This document shows positions 53,040-60,618 of a stretch of 63,488 nt of DNA, piece by piece. Each line of letters opens with the position of its first letter. The first letter of the stretch is position 1. Where the stretch lies: NCBI GenBank assembly GCA_002307185.1, contig DBTT01000050.1, positions 1-63,488 of the forward strand, given 5' to 3'. This stretch comes from Bacteroidales bacterium UBA1309. Lineage in GTDB: Bacteria; Bacteroidota; Bacteroidia; Bacteroidales; Dysgonomonadaceae. Both the position numbers and the translations under genes were made by a program. The notes under the pieces are model-generated. The model did no database searches and was not told the DNA's origin. It saw nothing but the letters and a program-made list of their open reading frames with translations.

Positions 53040-53867
53040 ATGAAGAAATACATTGCTTTAATAGCTTACTTTTTTCTTGTTCACACGATTTCCGGTCAGA
53101 CCTATTCCGAACTGGTGGAGAAATCTGCGGCGGCAATCGAGAAGAACGATTACGCAACAGCCGAGAAAATTCTCAAACAAGCGATGCACAAAGAACCTGC
53201 CAATCCTGGCAATGCGATGTTGCTGACCAATTTGGGGACAGTGCAACGCAATTTGAAGAAATATGATGATGCCCTTATCTCATACAGTTCTGTCCTTGCA
53301 AAATACCCCGACAACGTCACTTTGCTCCAAAGCCGGGCCAATCTGTATTGCGAAATGGAACGATGGAAGGAGGCTTTGTTTGATTACAACCACATCATAA
53401 CCATCGATAACAAAAACTACGAAGCATACAGGCGAAGAGCGTTGATTTATATCCATAATAGACAATTTTTGGATGCTTCTGTCGATTATTCAAAACTCGA
53501 CCAATTGGAGCCTACTAAAATAGAGGGAAAAATGGGGCAAGCCCTCATAGCCAAAAGGCAGCAACGTTGGGAAGATGCTGAAAGCTTATACACGGATCTA
53601 GTGTATCGCCATAGAAACAATGCCGATATCTATGTGAACCGGGCGGAATGTTATATCAACATGAAAAAATATGGTCGTGCCCAGCAAGATATTGAAAAAG
53701 CCTTGGAACTAAATTTTAACGATCCCTACATCTACATACTGCGTGGTCAATTGCGGCTCAAGCAATATGATTACCCTTCGGCAATAGCTGACTTTGAGAA
53801 AGGAAAGTCGAGTGGTTTTGATGCCTCTATCGCTGACGAATATATCAAATTGGCAAAGAAAAAGTAA
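53040..53867 (+). CDS. Secreted TPR protein
   Basis: A 275-residue exported protein with signal peptide MKKYIALIAYFFLVHTISG. About six or seven TPR units fill the mature part, with typical residues such as ALFDYNHIITIDNKNYEAYR and NRAECYINMKKYGRAQQDIE. It probably works in the periplasm or outer membrane as an interaction scaffold. Single gene with a consensus promoter. Convergent with tadA, with no obvious terminator in the 57-base gap. Confidence 0.85.
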   Translation: MKKYIALIAYFFLVHTISGQTYSELVEKSAAAIEKNDYATAEKILKQAMHKEPANPGNAMLLTNLGTVQRNLKKYDDALISYSSVLAKYPDNVTLLQSRANLYCEMERWKEALFDYNHIITIDNKNYEAYRRRALIYIHNRQFLDASVDYSKLDQLEPTKIEGKMGQALIAKRQQRWEDAESLYTDLVYRHRNNADIYVNRAECYINMKKYGRAQQDIEKALELNFNDPYIYILRGQLRLKQYDYPSAIADFEKGKSSGFDASIADEYIKLAKKK

Positions 53868-53924
53868 GCACTATGGCCGAGTGGCAATGTGTTGAAAATA
53901 CAAGGTAGCTCGGTCACTTGATTT

Positions 53925-54371
53925 TTATCTCTTTTTCTTGAAAAAGTTTTTTATCAGCAAGCTGCAATCTTCCTGCATCACTCCTTGGGCTACTTTGGTT
54001 TTTGGATGGAGAATGATGGGGGAATACAGCATATAGCCCCTTTTTTCGTCTTCTGCTCCATACACAATTCGTGATACTTGCGCCCAAGCAATGGCTCCGG
54101 CACACATCGGGCAAGGTTCAACGGTGACATAAAGGGTGCAATCCTTCAGGTATTTTCCTCCCAAAACATTTGCGGCGGCTGTGATGGCCTGCATTTCTGC
54201 ATGTGCGGTGACATCGTTGAGAGTTTCCGTGAGGTTATGGGCGCGGGCAATAATCCGGCCTTGGCTGACAATTATGCAGCCAATCGGCACTTCGTCCTTT
54301 TCCAGCGCCTTTTGAGCCTCAATGTATGCCTGCCGCATGAAATATTCATCGTTCAGAATTTCTTCGCTCAT
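53925..54371 (-). CDS. tadA: tRNA-specific adenosine deaminase (TadA-like)
   Basis: A cytidine/deoxycytidylate deaminase-fold zinc enzyme of 148 residues, matching TadA, which converts A34 to inosine in tRNA-Arg. The zinc site is HAE at 57-59 (His57, Glu59 as proton shuttle) and PCPMC at 86-90 (Cys87, Cys90). A related nucleoside deaminase cannot be fully excluded. Its start overlaps the stop of the small upstream gene by 4 bases, so they are translationally coupled. Confidence 0.9.
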   Translation of the reverse strand: MSEEILNDEYFMRQAYIEAQKALEKDEVPIGCIIVSQGRIIARAHNLTETLNDVTAHAEMQAITAAANVLGGKYLKDCTLYVTVEPCPMCAGAIAWAQVSRIVYGAEDEKRGYMLYSPIILHPKTKVAQGVMQEDCSLLIKNFFKKKR

Positions 54372-54598
54372 CTTCTCATCTCGTTTTCGTCAAAAAGGGT
54401 AGGGTAGTCCTTGTCGAGAGTTTTTAGTATGTGGGAAACAATCGTCTCGCGAAACCAACGCGAACGGTTCGATATTTTATATTTGTTCAGATAGAATGAA
54501 ACCAACTTATATTCTTCTTCATTCAGCATAAATCCAGCCTTCTTGGTTCTCTGTAATTGCGGCGACGAGGCCTTTGTCTTTTTATTTGTTGATTTCAT
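54368..54598 (-). CDS. Small ribbon-helix-helix-like protein coupled to tadA
   Basis: A 76-residue basic protein with the central pattern KKAGFMLNEEEYKLVSFYLNKYKISNRSRWFRETIVSHIL, a short strand followed by two helices as in ribbon-helix-helix DNA-binding proteins. The N-terminus is Lys/Thr-rich and disordered. The start at 54598 is only five bases after a minus-strand TATTTTTG box (54611-54604), so either the mRNA is leaderless or translation begins at the Met at codon 24. Four-base overlap with tadA. Function unknown; the fold is a guess from the pattern. Confidence 0.7.
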   Translation of the reverse strand: MKSTNKKTKASSPQLQRTKKAGFMLNEEEYKLVSFYLNKYKISNRSRWFRETIVSHILKTLDKDYPTLFDENEMRR

Positions 54599-54603
54599 GC
54601 CAC

Positions 54604-54651
54604 AAAAATATAACGCTTTGGCGATATTTTAAAGCATTATACTAATTTTGT
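54604..54651. promoter_or_regulatory. Divergent promoters for the small gene/tadA and yraN
   Basis: Minus-strand TATTTTTG at 54611-54604 faces left. Plus-strand TAATTTTG at 54644-54651, with a TTTG at 54618-54621 (spacing 22), faces right. Confidence 0.6.
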
Positions 54652-54690
54652 GAAGCTACACATCAATTTTATGAACAAAGATTTTACAAA

Positions 54691-55059
54691 ATGGCACAAC
54701 ATAACGATTTGGGCAAGCTTGGAGAGGAGGCTGCCTTTCTTTTCTTAAAAACAAAAGGCTACAAAATCCTTTGGCAGAACTGGCGTTTTGAAAAATACGA
54801 AATCGATATAATTGCGGAAGACGAGTGGTTTCTCGTTTTTGTGGAAGTGAAGACCCGCACATCCGATCAGTGGGGAAATCCCCACGACGCGATTGGGCGA
54901 AACCGTATCAAGCGAATGGTAGAAGCTGCAGACTTTTATATCCGGGAGTATGATCCGGACAAACCTGTACGTTTCGATGTGATTGGTGCAATTTGGAATG
55001 GGAAAGATTTTGAAATCGACCACATTGACGATGCTTTCCTGCCGCCGGTAAATGTTTGA
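54691..55059 (+). CDS. yraN: YraN/UPF0102 nuclease-fold protein
   Basis: A 122-residue protein of the UPF0102 family, a restriction-endonuclease-like fold related to Holliday-junction resolvases. The pattern is complete: the N-terminal GKLGEEAAFLFLKTKGYKIL, then EIDIIAEDEWFLVFVEVKTR, which supplies the Asp, Glu and Lys of a PD-(D/E)XK site, and the end FRFDVIGA-like segment (here VRFDVIGAIW). The biochemical role of the family is not settled. Cytoplasmic, with its own promoter; convergent with the porin gene. Confidence 0.9.
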   Translation: MAQHNDLGKLGEEAAFLFLKTKGYKILWQNWRFEKYEIDIIAEDEWFLVFVEVKTRTSDQWGNPHDAIGRNRIKRMVEAADFYIREYDPDKPVRFDVIGAIWNGKDFEIDHIDDAFLPPVNV

Positions 55060-55082
55060 ACAAGGTGATACCGCTTGTATGC

Positions 55083-57110
55083 CTAATTATTAAAATCCCA
55101 AGAAAGTCCCCATTTAAAAATCATCGGATTTACCGGATAGTGCGGCAATGAGAAATAACCATAATTGCCTACGTTTTTAAGAACATTGTAGTACATCACA
55201 AAGAAGCGTGTTTTCTTCAAATGGGCATTCACATAAAGGGTGGACATCGGGAAACCTCCAATTTTCATATCTTGCTGATTGTAGAAGGCCATCAAGGCTG
55301 GCTCATATCCAGGAGAATAGTAAGTGGTGTGAAAATGGGCATCCATTCCTGCCTGGATAGTAAGGACTTTCGCATATTTAGTGAGAATATAAAAATTGGA
55401 ATATGCACTGAACTGAGGCACAGGAATAACCGATTGGTTGGTTGTGGTCTGATACACCAGCTGGTTGTCCCAGTGAACCACGCCTACACTCAGTTTTTGA
55501 TCGAATCTGCCCGATACCACCTGCACACTTCCGTTGTATTGGTCGATGATTTTGTTTGCATTAAAATATTGGTAATTCTGCACATTTTCTATTCCCAGAC
55601 TAAACTTAGTTCCGGTTTGAGGAAGATTGATCTCGCCACCTGCAAATACGCGGCGAATGTCTCCCATGTTCTTGTTCCACCAAAAATATTTAGATTGCAC
55701 ATTTGATTCCAAGAAATTGGCTTTCAAATTTTTGATATAACCGGTAGCTGTCAGGGAAGCCTCTTTGCCTGCAAGGCTGATAAATGTCTGTAGCTTCGCA
55801 TTTGCCTTAAACTGTCCAAAATCGTGACCCGCAATGGAAAGCTCGGCATCCAAATCATACCTCAAGAACTTCCCACTGGTTTTGGATAGCACACCGCCCA
55901 CAGCCACACTGTTTTGGAAATATTTATTGAATTTGTTTAATGTCGAATCAGGGAGTGAAAACCGGCGGCTGGTTTGTTGAATATAGGCTGTCAGCCCAAA
56001 TTTCACCCAATCGCGGAAGCCTTCGCGCATCGAGAGTCCGAAGGTGTTCTTCCATTCTGTTAATGTGGTTAAGTCATTGACCGGTCTGTCATAATATTTC
56101 TCTGTATAAAGCGTGTCCAGGGTGCGGACGATGTTTGTTGTGGTATCGACGAATGTTGAATCGTACGAGTTGAACCTGCGGTATTGATGGGTGTATTGGC
56201 TGGTAAAGATAAAACTTGCAACAGGTACGAAGGTGTTGACAATGGTGTCCTTGTCGTTGATGTGCTTCTTTTCTTTGTTATAATAACCAATATGATACCG
56301 GTTGGTAAAAAGTAATTGCCGGCCTCTCACGCGATTCCATGTCAAACTCATTCTCACAGGCAGGTCGCTTGAAGTGTAAGTGGTGCTAGGAAGGTCTTCG
56401 GAATCGGGATTGGTAATGAACAAATCATTGCTCATCCCTCCATTTTCAGAGTTTAAAAAGCTGTAATTTCCACCCCATGCATGCATTTCATATTGATCCT
56501 TGATATAGCTTGCAAACAGGTTGTAAGTCAGCGATTTATTTGATAGGTATTGGTAGCTTCCACGTGAATAGATATAATCAATATTGAAACCCAAGTTTAA
56601 GTTTTTGCCAAAATTGGAGGTAATCTCTCCTTTTAGCCGCTCTTCTTTTGTATATTGCGACCCACCTGTTTGGTAATACAAGTTGGAGTAAGGGATTTTT
56701 GTATTGTAGAACAACTGCTTTCCTGGATTTTTGTAGTATGGATCTAGTAAATTCCAGAAATAGAATGTGCGTTCGTACTCATTTTCAAAGAATATTTTAG
56801 AGAATGAAGGTGAACCCACATTCCCAAGGTGTCCCATGGCTACAGAATGTCCATCAGGGATGGTTGTCTGTTGGAAATTATAACGGATGGAGTCGCGGAT
56901 AGCTGGGATTCTCTCGCCGGTAGTTTCGTTGATTCTCCACACATAAACCGCTTGGGTGGTATCTTTCGGCTGTAATTTGGGTTTGTCTGCAGTATTCTTA
57001 TCAGCACCGTTCTTTTCGGTGTTGGACGGCATAGGGCGAGGCTGCTGTCCACGCACAGTAACAAAGGACAAAAGCAATATAATCGGAATAAATATTCTTT
57101 TCTTTTTCAT
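55083..57110 (-). CDS. Putative outer-membrane porin (Porin_10 family)
   Basis: A 675-residue exported protein from the ATG at 57110 (signal peptide MKKKRIFIPIILLLSFVTVRG). A Pro/Asn/Lys-rich linker (about 22-50) leads to a segment with VYVWRINETTGERIP, then a long run of beta strands to the C-terminus ending GLSWDFNN. The layout fits the Bacteroidota putative porin family PF14121. The Met at 57143 lies upstream of the predicted promoter and is rejected. A TATCTTTG box at 57124-57117 ends only six bases before the ATG, so the mRNA may be leaderless. Confidence 0.82.
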   Translation of the reverse strand: MKKKRIFIPIILLLSFVTVRGQQPRPMPSNTEKNGADKNTADKPKLQPKDTTQAVYVWRINETTGERIPAIRDSIRYNFQQTTIPDGHSVAMGHLGNVGSPSFSKIFFENEYERTFYFWNLLDPYYKNPGKQLFYNTKIPYSNLYYQTGGSQYTKEERLKGEITSNFGKNLNLGFNIDYIYSRGSYQYLSNKSLTYNLFASYIKDQYEMHAWGGNYSFLNSENGGMSNDLFITNPDSEDLPSTTYTSSDLPVRMSLTWNRVRGRQLLFTNRYHIGYYNKEKKHINDKDTIVNTFVPVASFIFTSQYTHQYRRFNSYDSTFVDTTTNIVRTLDTLYTEKYYDRPVNDLTTLTEWKNTFGLSMREGFRDWVKFGLTAYIQQTSRRFSLPDSTLNKFNKYFQNSVAVGGVLSKTSGKFLRYDLDAELSIAGHDFGQFKANAKLQTFISLAGKEASLTATGYIKNLKANFLESNVQSKYFWWNKNMGDIRRVFAGGEINLPQTGTKFSLGIENVQNYQYFNANKIIDQYNGSVQVVSGRFDQKLSVGVVHWDNQLVYQTTTNQSVIPVPQFSAYSNFYILTKYAKVLTIQAGMDAHFHTTYYSPGYEPALMAFYNQQDMKIGGFPMSTLYVNAHLKKTRFFVMYYNVLKNVGNYGYFSLPHYPVNPMIFKWGLSWDFNN

Positions 57111-57116
57111 TAGCGG

Positions 57117-57124
57117 CAAAGATA
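57117..57124 (-). promoter_or_regulatory. -7 promoter box abutting the porin start codon
   Basis: Minus-strand TATCTTTG followed by CCGCTA and then ATG. Transcription would start at or next to the start codon. Confidence 0.55.
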
Positions 57125-57274
57125 CACAGAAATTAATTATCAAATATACCGCCTTAAATATTATATTGCTTGATAAGGATGTTGAAATTTCTTAAATTGA
57201 AGTACAATATGTTTGATCGTATTTTTTGATACAATAAAAAACTCAATTGTCCCCTTGGCAAATTTAAAAAGAAT

Positions 57275-57282
57275 TAAATTTG
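57275..57282 (+). promoter_or_regulatory. Predicted -7 promoter box for the BASS transporter
   Basis: TAAATTTG followed by C, 24 bases before the ATG at 57307. A TTG at 57255-57257 is a possible -33 with a short 17-base spacing. Confidence 0.55.
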
Positions 57283-57306
57283 CAATACACTTTTTGAAAT
57301 CAATCC

Positions 57307-58197
57307 ATGCTAAAAAAAATCAAACCGTATATGATGCCCTTTACTATGACAATAGGGGCGTTGTTTTATCCTTTTTTCGGCAAATTTGATTTTCTAACTC
57401 CTTATCTCATCTTTTTGATGCTTTTTTTCACCTATTGTGGCATGTCGGTGAGGAAAATCCGATTTTCCCGCATGCACCTTTGGTTGATACTGATTCAGGT
57501 TTTTGGCAGCATGGGGCTTTACTTATTGTTGAAAAACGTGGATGTCACTCTTGCCCAGGCAGGATTGATATGCCTGCTTGCGCCAACTGCCACTTCCGCC
57601 GTTGTCATAACAGGGATGCTGAAAGGCAATACTGCAAGCCTCACGGCTTACACTTTGCTCAGTAATTTTACAGTGGCAATTATGGCACCGTTCTTGTTTT
57701 CTATTTGGGGAGCAAATACTGAAGTCTCATTTTGCGACTCATTCTTGCACATAGCACAACGTGTTTTCATCTTGTTGTTGGGTCCACTGCTTTTAGCTAT
57801 TCTTTTGAGAAGGATTTGGCCGTCAGCAGTAGTTTCCATTCAAAAAAATAGTATTGTTTCGTTCTATCTTTGGGTGATAGCATTGGCGATCGTCACGGCG
57901 ACAACCGTGAAATTTATTTTTATGCGCGATCACCATCATTTCTATTTGGAAATAGGTATTGCCATTTTGGCCTTGGTGGCCAGCGTGTGCCAATTTTTTA
58001 TGGGAAAACGAATAGGAAATTTTTACAACGATAAAATTGCAGGAGGACAAGGATTGGGTCAGAAAAACACCATTTTGGCTATCTGGCTTACCCATACTTA
58101 TCTGAATCCGCTGGCTTCCATTGCTCCTGGAGCGTACATTTTATGGCAGAATATTATCAATTCATGGCAATTATGGCGCATTCGTCGAGAGTTGTAG
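57307..58197 (+). CDS. Bile acid:sodium symporter family (BASS) transporter
   Basis: A 296-residue integral membrane protein with nine or ten hydrophobic segments. The sequence LICLLAPTATSAVVITGMLKGN and the following LTAYTLLSNFTVAIMAPF correspond to the conserved core helices of the BASS/SBF fold, with the Asn and Ser/Thr residues that bind Na+ in related transporters. It probably imports an organic anion; there are no clues to which one. Single gene. Confidence 0.82.
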   Translation: MLKKIKPYMMPFTMTIGALFYPFFGKFDFLTPYLIFLMLFFTYCGMSVRKIRFSRMHLWLILIQVFGSMGLYLLLKNVDVTLAQAGLICLLAPTATSAVVITGMLKGNTASLTAYTLLSNFTVAIMAPFLFSIWGANTEVSFCDSFLHIAQRVFILLLGPLLLAILLRRIWPSAVVSIQKNSIVSFYLWVIALAIVTATTVKFIFMRDHHHFYLEIGIAILALVASVCQFFMGKRIGNFYNDKIAGGQGLGQKNTILAIWLTHTYLNPLASIAPGAYILWQNIINSWQLWRIRREL

Positions 58198-58257
58198 AAT
58201 GGGTGTGTAATTATTGTTACTTTTGCACTACTTTTTGTTGTTTTATAAAAATATATA

Positions 58258-58288
58258 TTGTCAATTATCAATCCATTTACTACATTTG
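58258..58288 (+). promoter_or_regulatory. Complete -33/-7 promoter for the SDR gene
   Basis: TTG (58258-58260) and TACATTTG (58281-58288) are separated by 20 bases, 62 bases before the ATG. Confidence 0.65.
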
Positions 58289-58350
58289 TGAGGATAGCTT
58301 TTTAGTAAAAAAATATATTCCATTTATTCATTTAAATATACGTTTATATT

Positions 58351-59154
58351 ATGAGTTCTTTTGTTCAAAACTTTTCATTAGAGGGAAAAATCGCCTTGGT
58401 GACGGGCGCTTCTTATGGCATTGGATTTGCTTTGGCATCGGCATTCGCTAAGGCTGGTGCAAAAGTAGTGTTCAACGACATCAACCAAGCAGCTGTGGAT
58501 AAAGGTATTGCTGCATACAAAGAAGCTGGAATCGATGCGCATGGTTATGTATGCGATGTGACCGACGAAGATGGTGTGTATGCATTGGTGGCACAAATAG
58601 AAAAGGAAGTCGGTGTAATTGATATTTTGGTGAATAATGCCGGCATCATCAAACGCATTCCGATGCACGAAATGACCGCAGCCGAATTCCGCCAGGTAAT
58701 CGACATCGACTTGAACGGCCCATTCATTGTATCCAAAGCGGTGATTCCAAGCATGATTAAAAAAGGTCACGGAAAAATCATCAACATTTGTTCCATGATG
58801 AGCGAGCTTGGCCGTGAAACAGTATCGGCTTATGCAGCCGCAAAAGGAGGTTTGAAAATGCTTACCCGCAACATCTGCTCCGAATATGGCGAACATAATA
58901 TCCAATGCAATGGAATTGGCCCCGGATATATCGCCACACCTCAAACAGCTCCTTTGCGTGAAATTCAAGCGGACGGTTCGCGCCATCCTTTTGATAAATT
59001 TATTATCGCAAAAACTCCTGCTGCCCGTTGGGGAACTCCCGAGGACTTGCAAGGGCCTGCCGTGTTCTTGGCTTCCGAAGCTTCCAACTTTGTGAACGGA
59101 CATGTGCTGTATGTTGATGGCGGTATTTTGGCTTACATCGGTAAACAGCCTTAA
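58351..59154 (+). CDS. SDR oxidoreductase, gluconate 5-dehydrogenase-like
   Basis: A classical short-chain dehydrogenase of 267 residues. The NAD(P)-binding TGASYGIG is at 18-25, NNAG at 95-98, and the catalytic residues are Ser148, Tyr161 and Lys165 (YAAAK). The sequence FSLEGKIALVTGAS and the closing VLYVDGGILAYIGKQP match bacterial gluconate 5-dehydrogenase and 2-deoxy-gluconate/KduD-type enzymes, which interconvert keto-sugar acids. An Asp after the second strand (FNDIN) favours NAD+ over NADP+. The DUF4861 gene follows, consistent with uronate or sugar-acid catabolism. Confidence 0.88.
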   Translation: MSSFVQNFSLEGKIALVTGASYGIGFALASAFAKAGAKVVFNDINQAAVDKGIAAYKEAGIDAHGYVCDVTDEDGVYALVAQIEKEVGVIDILVNNAGIIKRIPMHEMTAAEFRQVIDIDLNGPFIVSKAVIPSMIKKGHGKIINICSMMSELGRETVSAYAAAKGGLKMLTRNICSEYGEHNIQCNGIGPGYIATPQTAPLREIQADGSRHPFDKFIIAKTPAARWGTPEDLQGPAVFLASEASNFVNGHVLYVDGGILAYIGKQP

Positions 59155-59177
59155 ATTAAGTAGCCGAATAAATATAG

Positions 59178-59217
59178 GAAACCGTTAAGAGGAAAATTTC
59201 CCTTCTTGCGGTTTTCT
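59178..59217 (+). terminator. Imperfect terminator hairpin between SDR and DUF4861 genes
   Basis: GAAACCGTTAAGAGGAAAA pairs imperfectly with the segment TTTCCCTTCTTGCGGTTTTC that follows it. The hairpin may end or attenuate the SDR transcript before the DUF4861 gene. Confidence 0.6.
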
Positions 59218-59247
59218 TTGTATAGAAATTCATAAATTTAGAATAGT

Positions 59248-60393
59248 ATGAAGAAAATTATGTTTGTAGGTTTGTTCAGCTTCTGCCTTTCTAGCATTTG
59301 CAACCTGAGTTACGGGCAAGCAAAAGTGACAGTGAAGAATCCTACAAATTCCGATCGATTGGAGGAGGTTGTGTCGGTGCCTTTGTCGAGCTTATCATCT
59401 AGAATTACTCTCAATGCGGGTGAAACCTATGCCGTTGAAGATGCAAAAGGGAATCCGTTGGTAAGCCAGGTGACATCCGACCGCCATTTGATTTTCATGG
59501 TGCAGCTCAAATCGAAAGAAAAAGCCGTATTCAGCATAAAGGGTGGGCAGGCTCTAGTGACCAATTTACGAGCCTATGGCAAATACCATCCTGAACGCAA
59601 AGATGATTTTGCTTGGGAAAACGACAAGGTTGGTTTTCGGGTTTATGGCAAGGCTTTGGTGCCTGTGGATGGCCCCAGCAACGGCATCGACCTTTGGTAT
59701 AAGAGGACAAATAAAATGGTTTTGGACGAATGGTACAGAAAAGACAAGGAACAACAAATCAGCTTTCACGTTGACCATGGTGAAGGCATGGATGTGTTTA
59801 CTGTAGGTCGTTCATTAGGAGCTGGTGCCATGGCTCCATTCCTGAAAGATACCTTGTGGTTGAATCAAAACTACCAAACTTATCAGGTGCTGGATAATGG
59901 CCCGTTGCGCGTCCGTTTCCGCGTTTACTACTTGGATGTGGTTGTTGACGGAAAAAAATACAAGGAAAGCCGTGAATTTGTGTTGGATGCCGGTGCAAGC
60001 CTAACGAAAGTGATCCAAACCTACGAAGGTGCAGATGCAAAATTACCTGTTGCAGCCGGAATATTCAAGCATGAGAACGACTCGGTGATTTCATCGTCCA
60101 ACTACTTGGTTTATAAAGAGCCATCGAATTCAAGTGACGGAGTTGCTTATGTAGGCCTTGTTTTTCCTTACAGCAAAATTAAAACAGTTCTAAACACATA
60201 TACCACTAATGTGAAAGGTACGCCAAAAACATTCTCGCACGTACTTGCTGTAACCAATTATTCGCAACCTACAGTATATTATACGGGTTATGGATGGTCA
60301 AAAGCTTGGTTTCCAACGGTGGATGCTTATCACAAATACATAGTCAAATTTACAGGTCAAATACGTAAACCGTTAAATATTACTATTAAATAA
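59248..60393 (+). CDS. DUF4861-family secreted protein
   Basis: A 381-residue exported protein with signal peptide (about 1-24, MKKIMFVGLFSFCLSSICN). The mature part begins AKVTVKNPTNSDRLEEVVSV and continues as a beta-rich domain with aromatic and charged residues (WENDKVGFRVYGKALVPVDG and GIDLWYKR), the pattern of DUF4861. Members occur in Bacteroidota gene clusters for acidic polysaccharide use. That the protein acts on a uronic-acid-containing glycan is an inference, supported by the sugar-acid dehydrogenase gene just upstream. It ends at a clear terminator. Confidence 0.8.
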   Translation: MKKIMFVGLFSFCLSSICNLSYGQAKVTVKNPTNSDRLEEVVSVPLSSLSSRITLNAGETYAVEDAKGNPLVSQVTSDRHLIFMVQLKSKEKAVFSIKGGQALVTNLRAYGKYHPERKDDFAWENDKVGFRVYGKALVPVDGPSNGIDLWYKRTNKMVLDEWYRKDKEQQISFHVDHGEGMDVFTVGRSLGAGAMAPFLKDTLWLNQNYQTYQVLDNGPLRVRFRVYYLDVVVDGKKYKESREFVLDAGASLTKVIQTYEGADAKLPVAAGIFKHENDSVISSSNYLVYKEPSNSSDGVAYVGLVFPYSKIKTVLNTYTTNVKGTPKTFSHVLAVTNYSQPTVYYTGYGWSKAWFPTVDAYHKYIVKFTGQIRKPLNITIK

Positions 60394-60438
60394 TTCCTTT
60401 TTTAGCCTATTAGCTGAAATTTGATTGAAATAATCCGG

Positions 60439-60473
60439 AAAAAGCACAATGAGCCAGGCTTGTTGTGCTTTTT
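60439..60473 (+). terminator. Rho-independent terminator after DUF4861 gene
   Basis: AAAAAGCACAA (60439-60449) pairs with TTGTGCTTTTT (60463-60473) and ends in a T-run. Confidence 0.88.
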
Positions 60474-60552
60474 TGTTCGAAGATTTCTGTTCTTAAAATT
60501 GATTTACAATTAAATTCTGGTGTAGAATAGAATTGTAATGATAAAAAAAGTG

Positions 60553-60560
60553 TAATTTTG
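60553..60560 (+). promoter_or_regulatory. Predicted -7 promoter box for the AsmA-family gene
   Basis: TAATTTTG, 58 bases before the ATG at 60619. A TTG at 60533-60535 gives a spacing of 17. Confidence 0.5.
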
Positions 60561-60618
60561 ACTTGAAGATTTTTTATTGAACTTTACAACCATTCTATAA
60601 CTATTTATTTTGTTCCAA

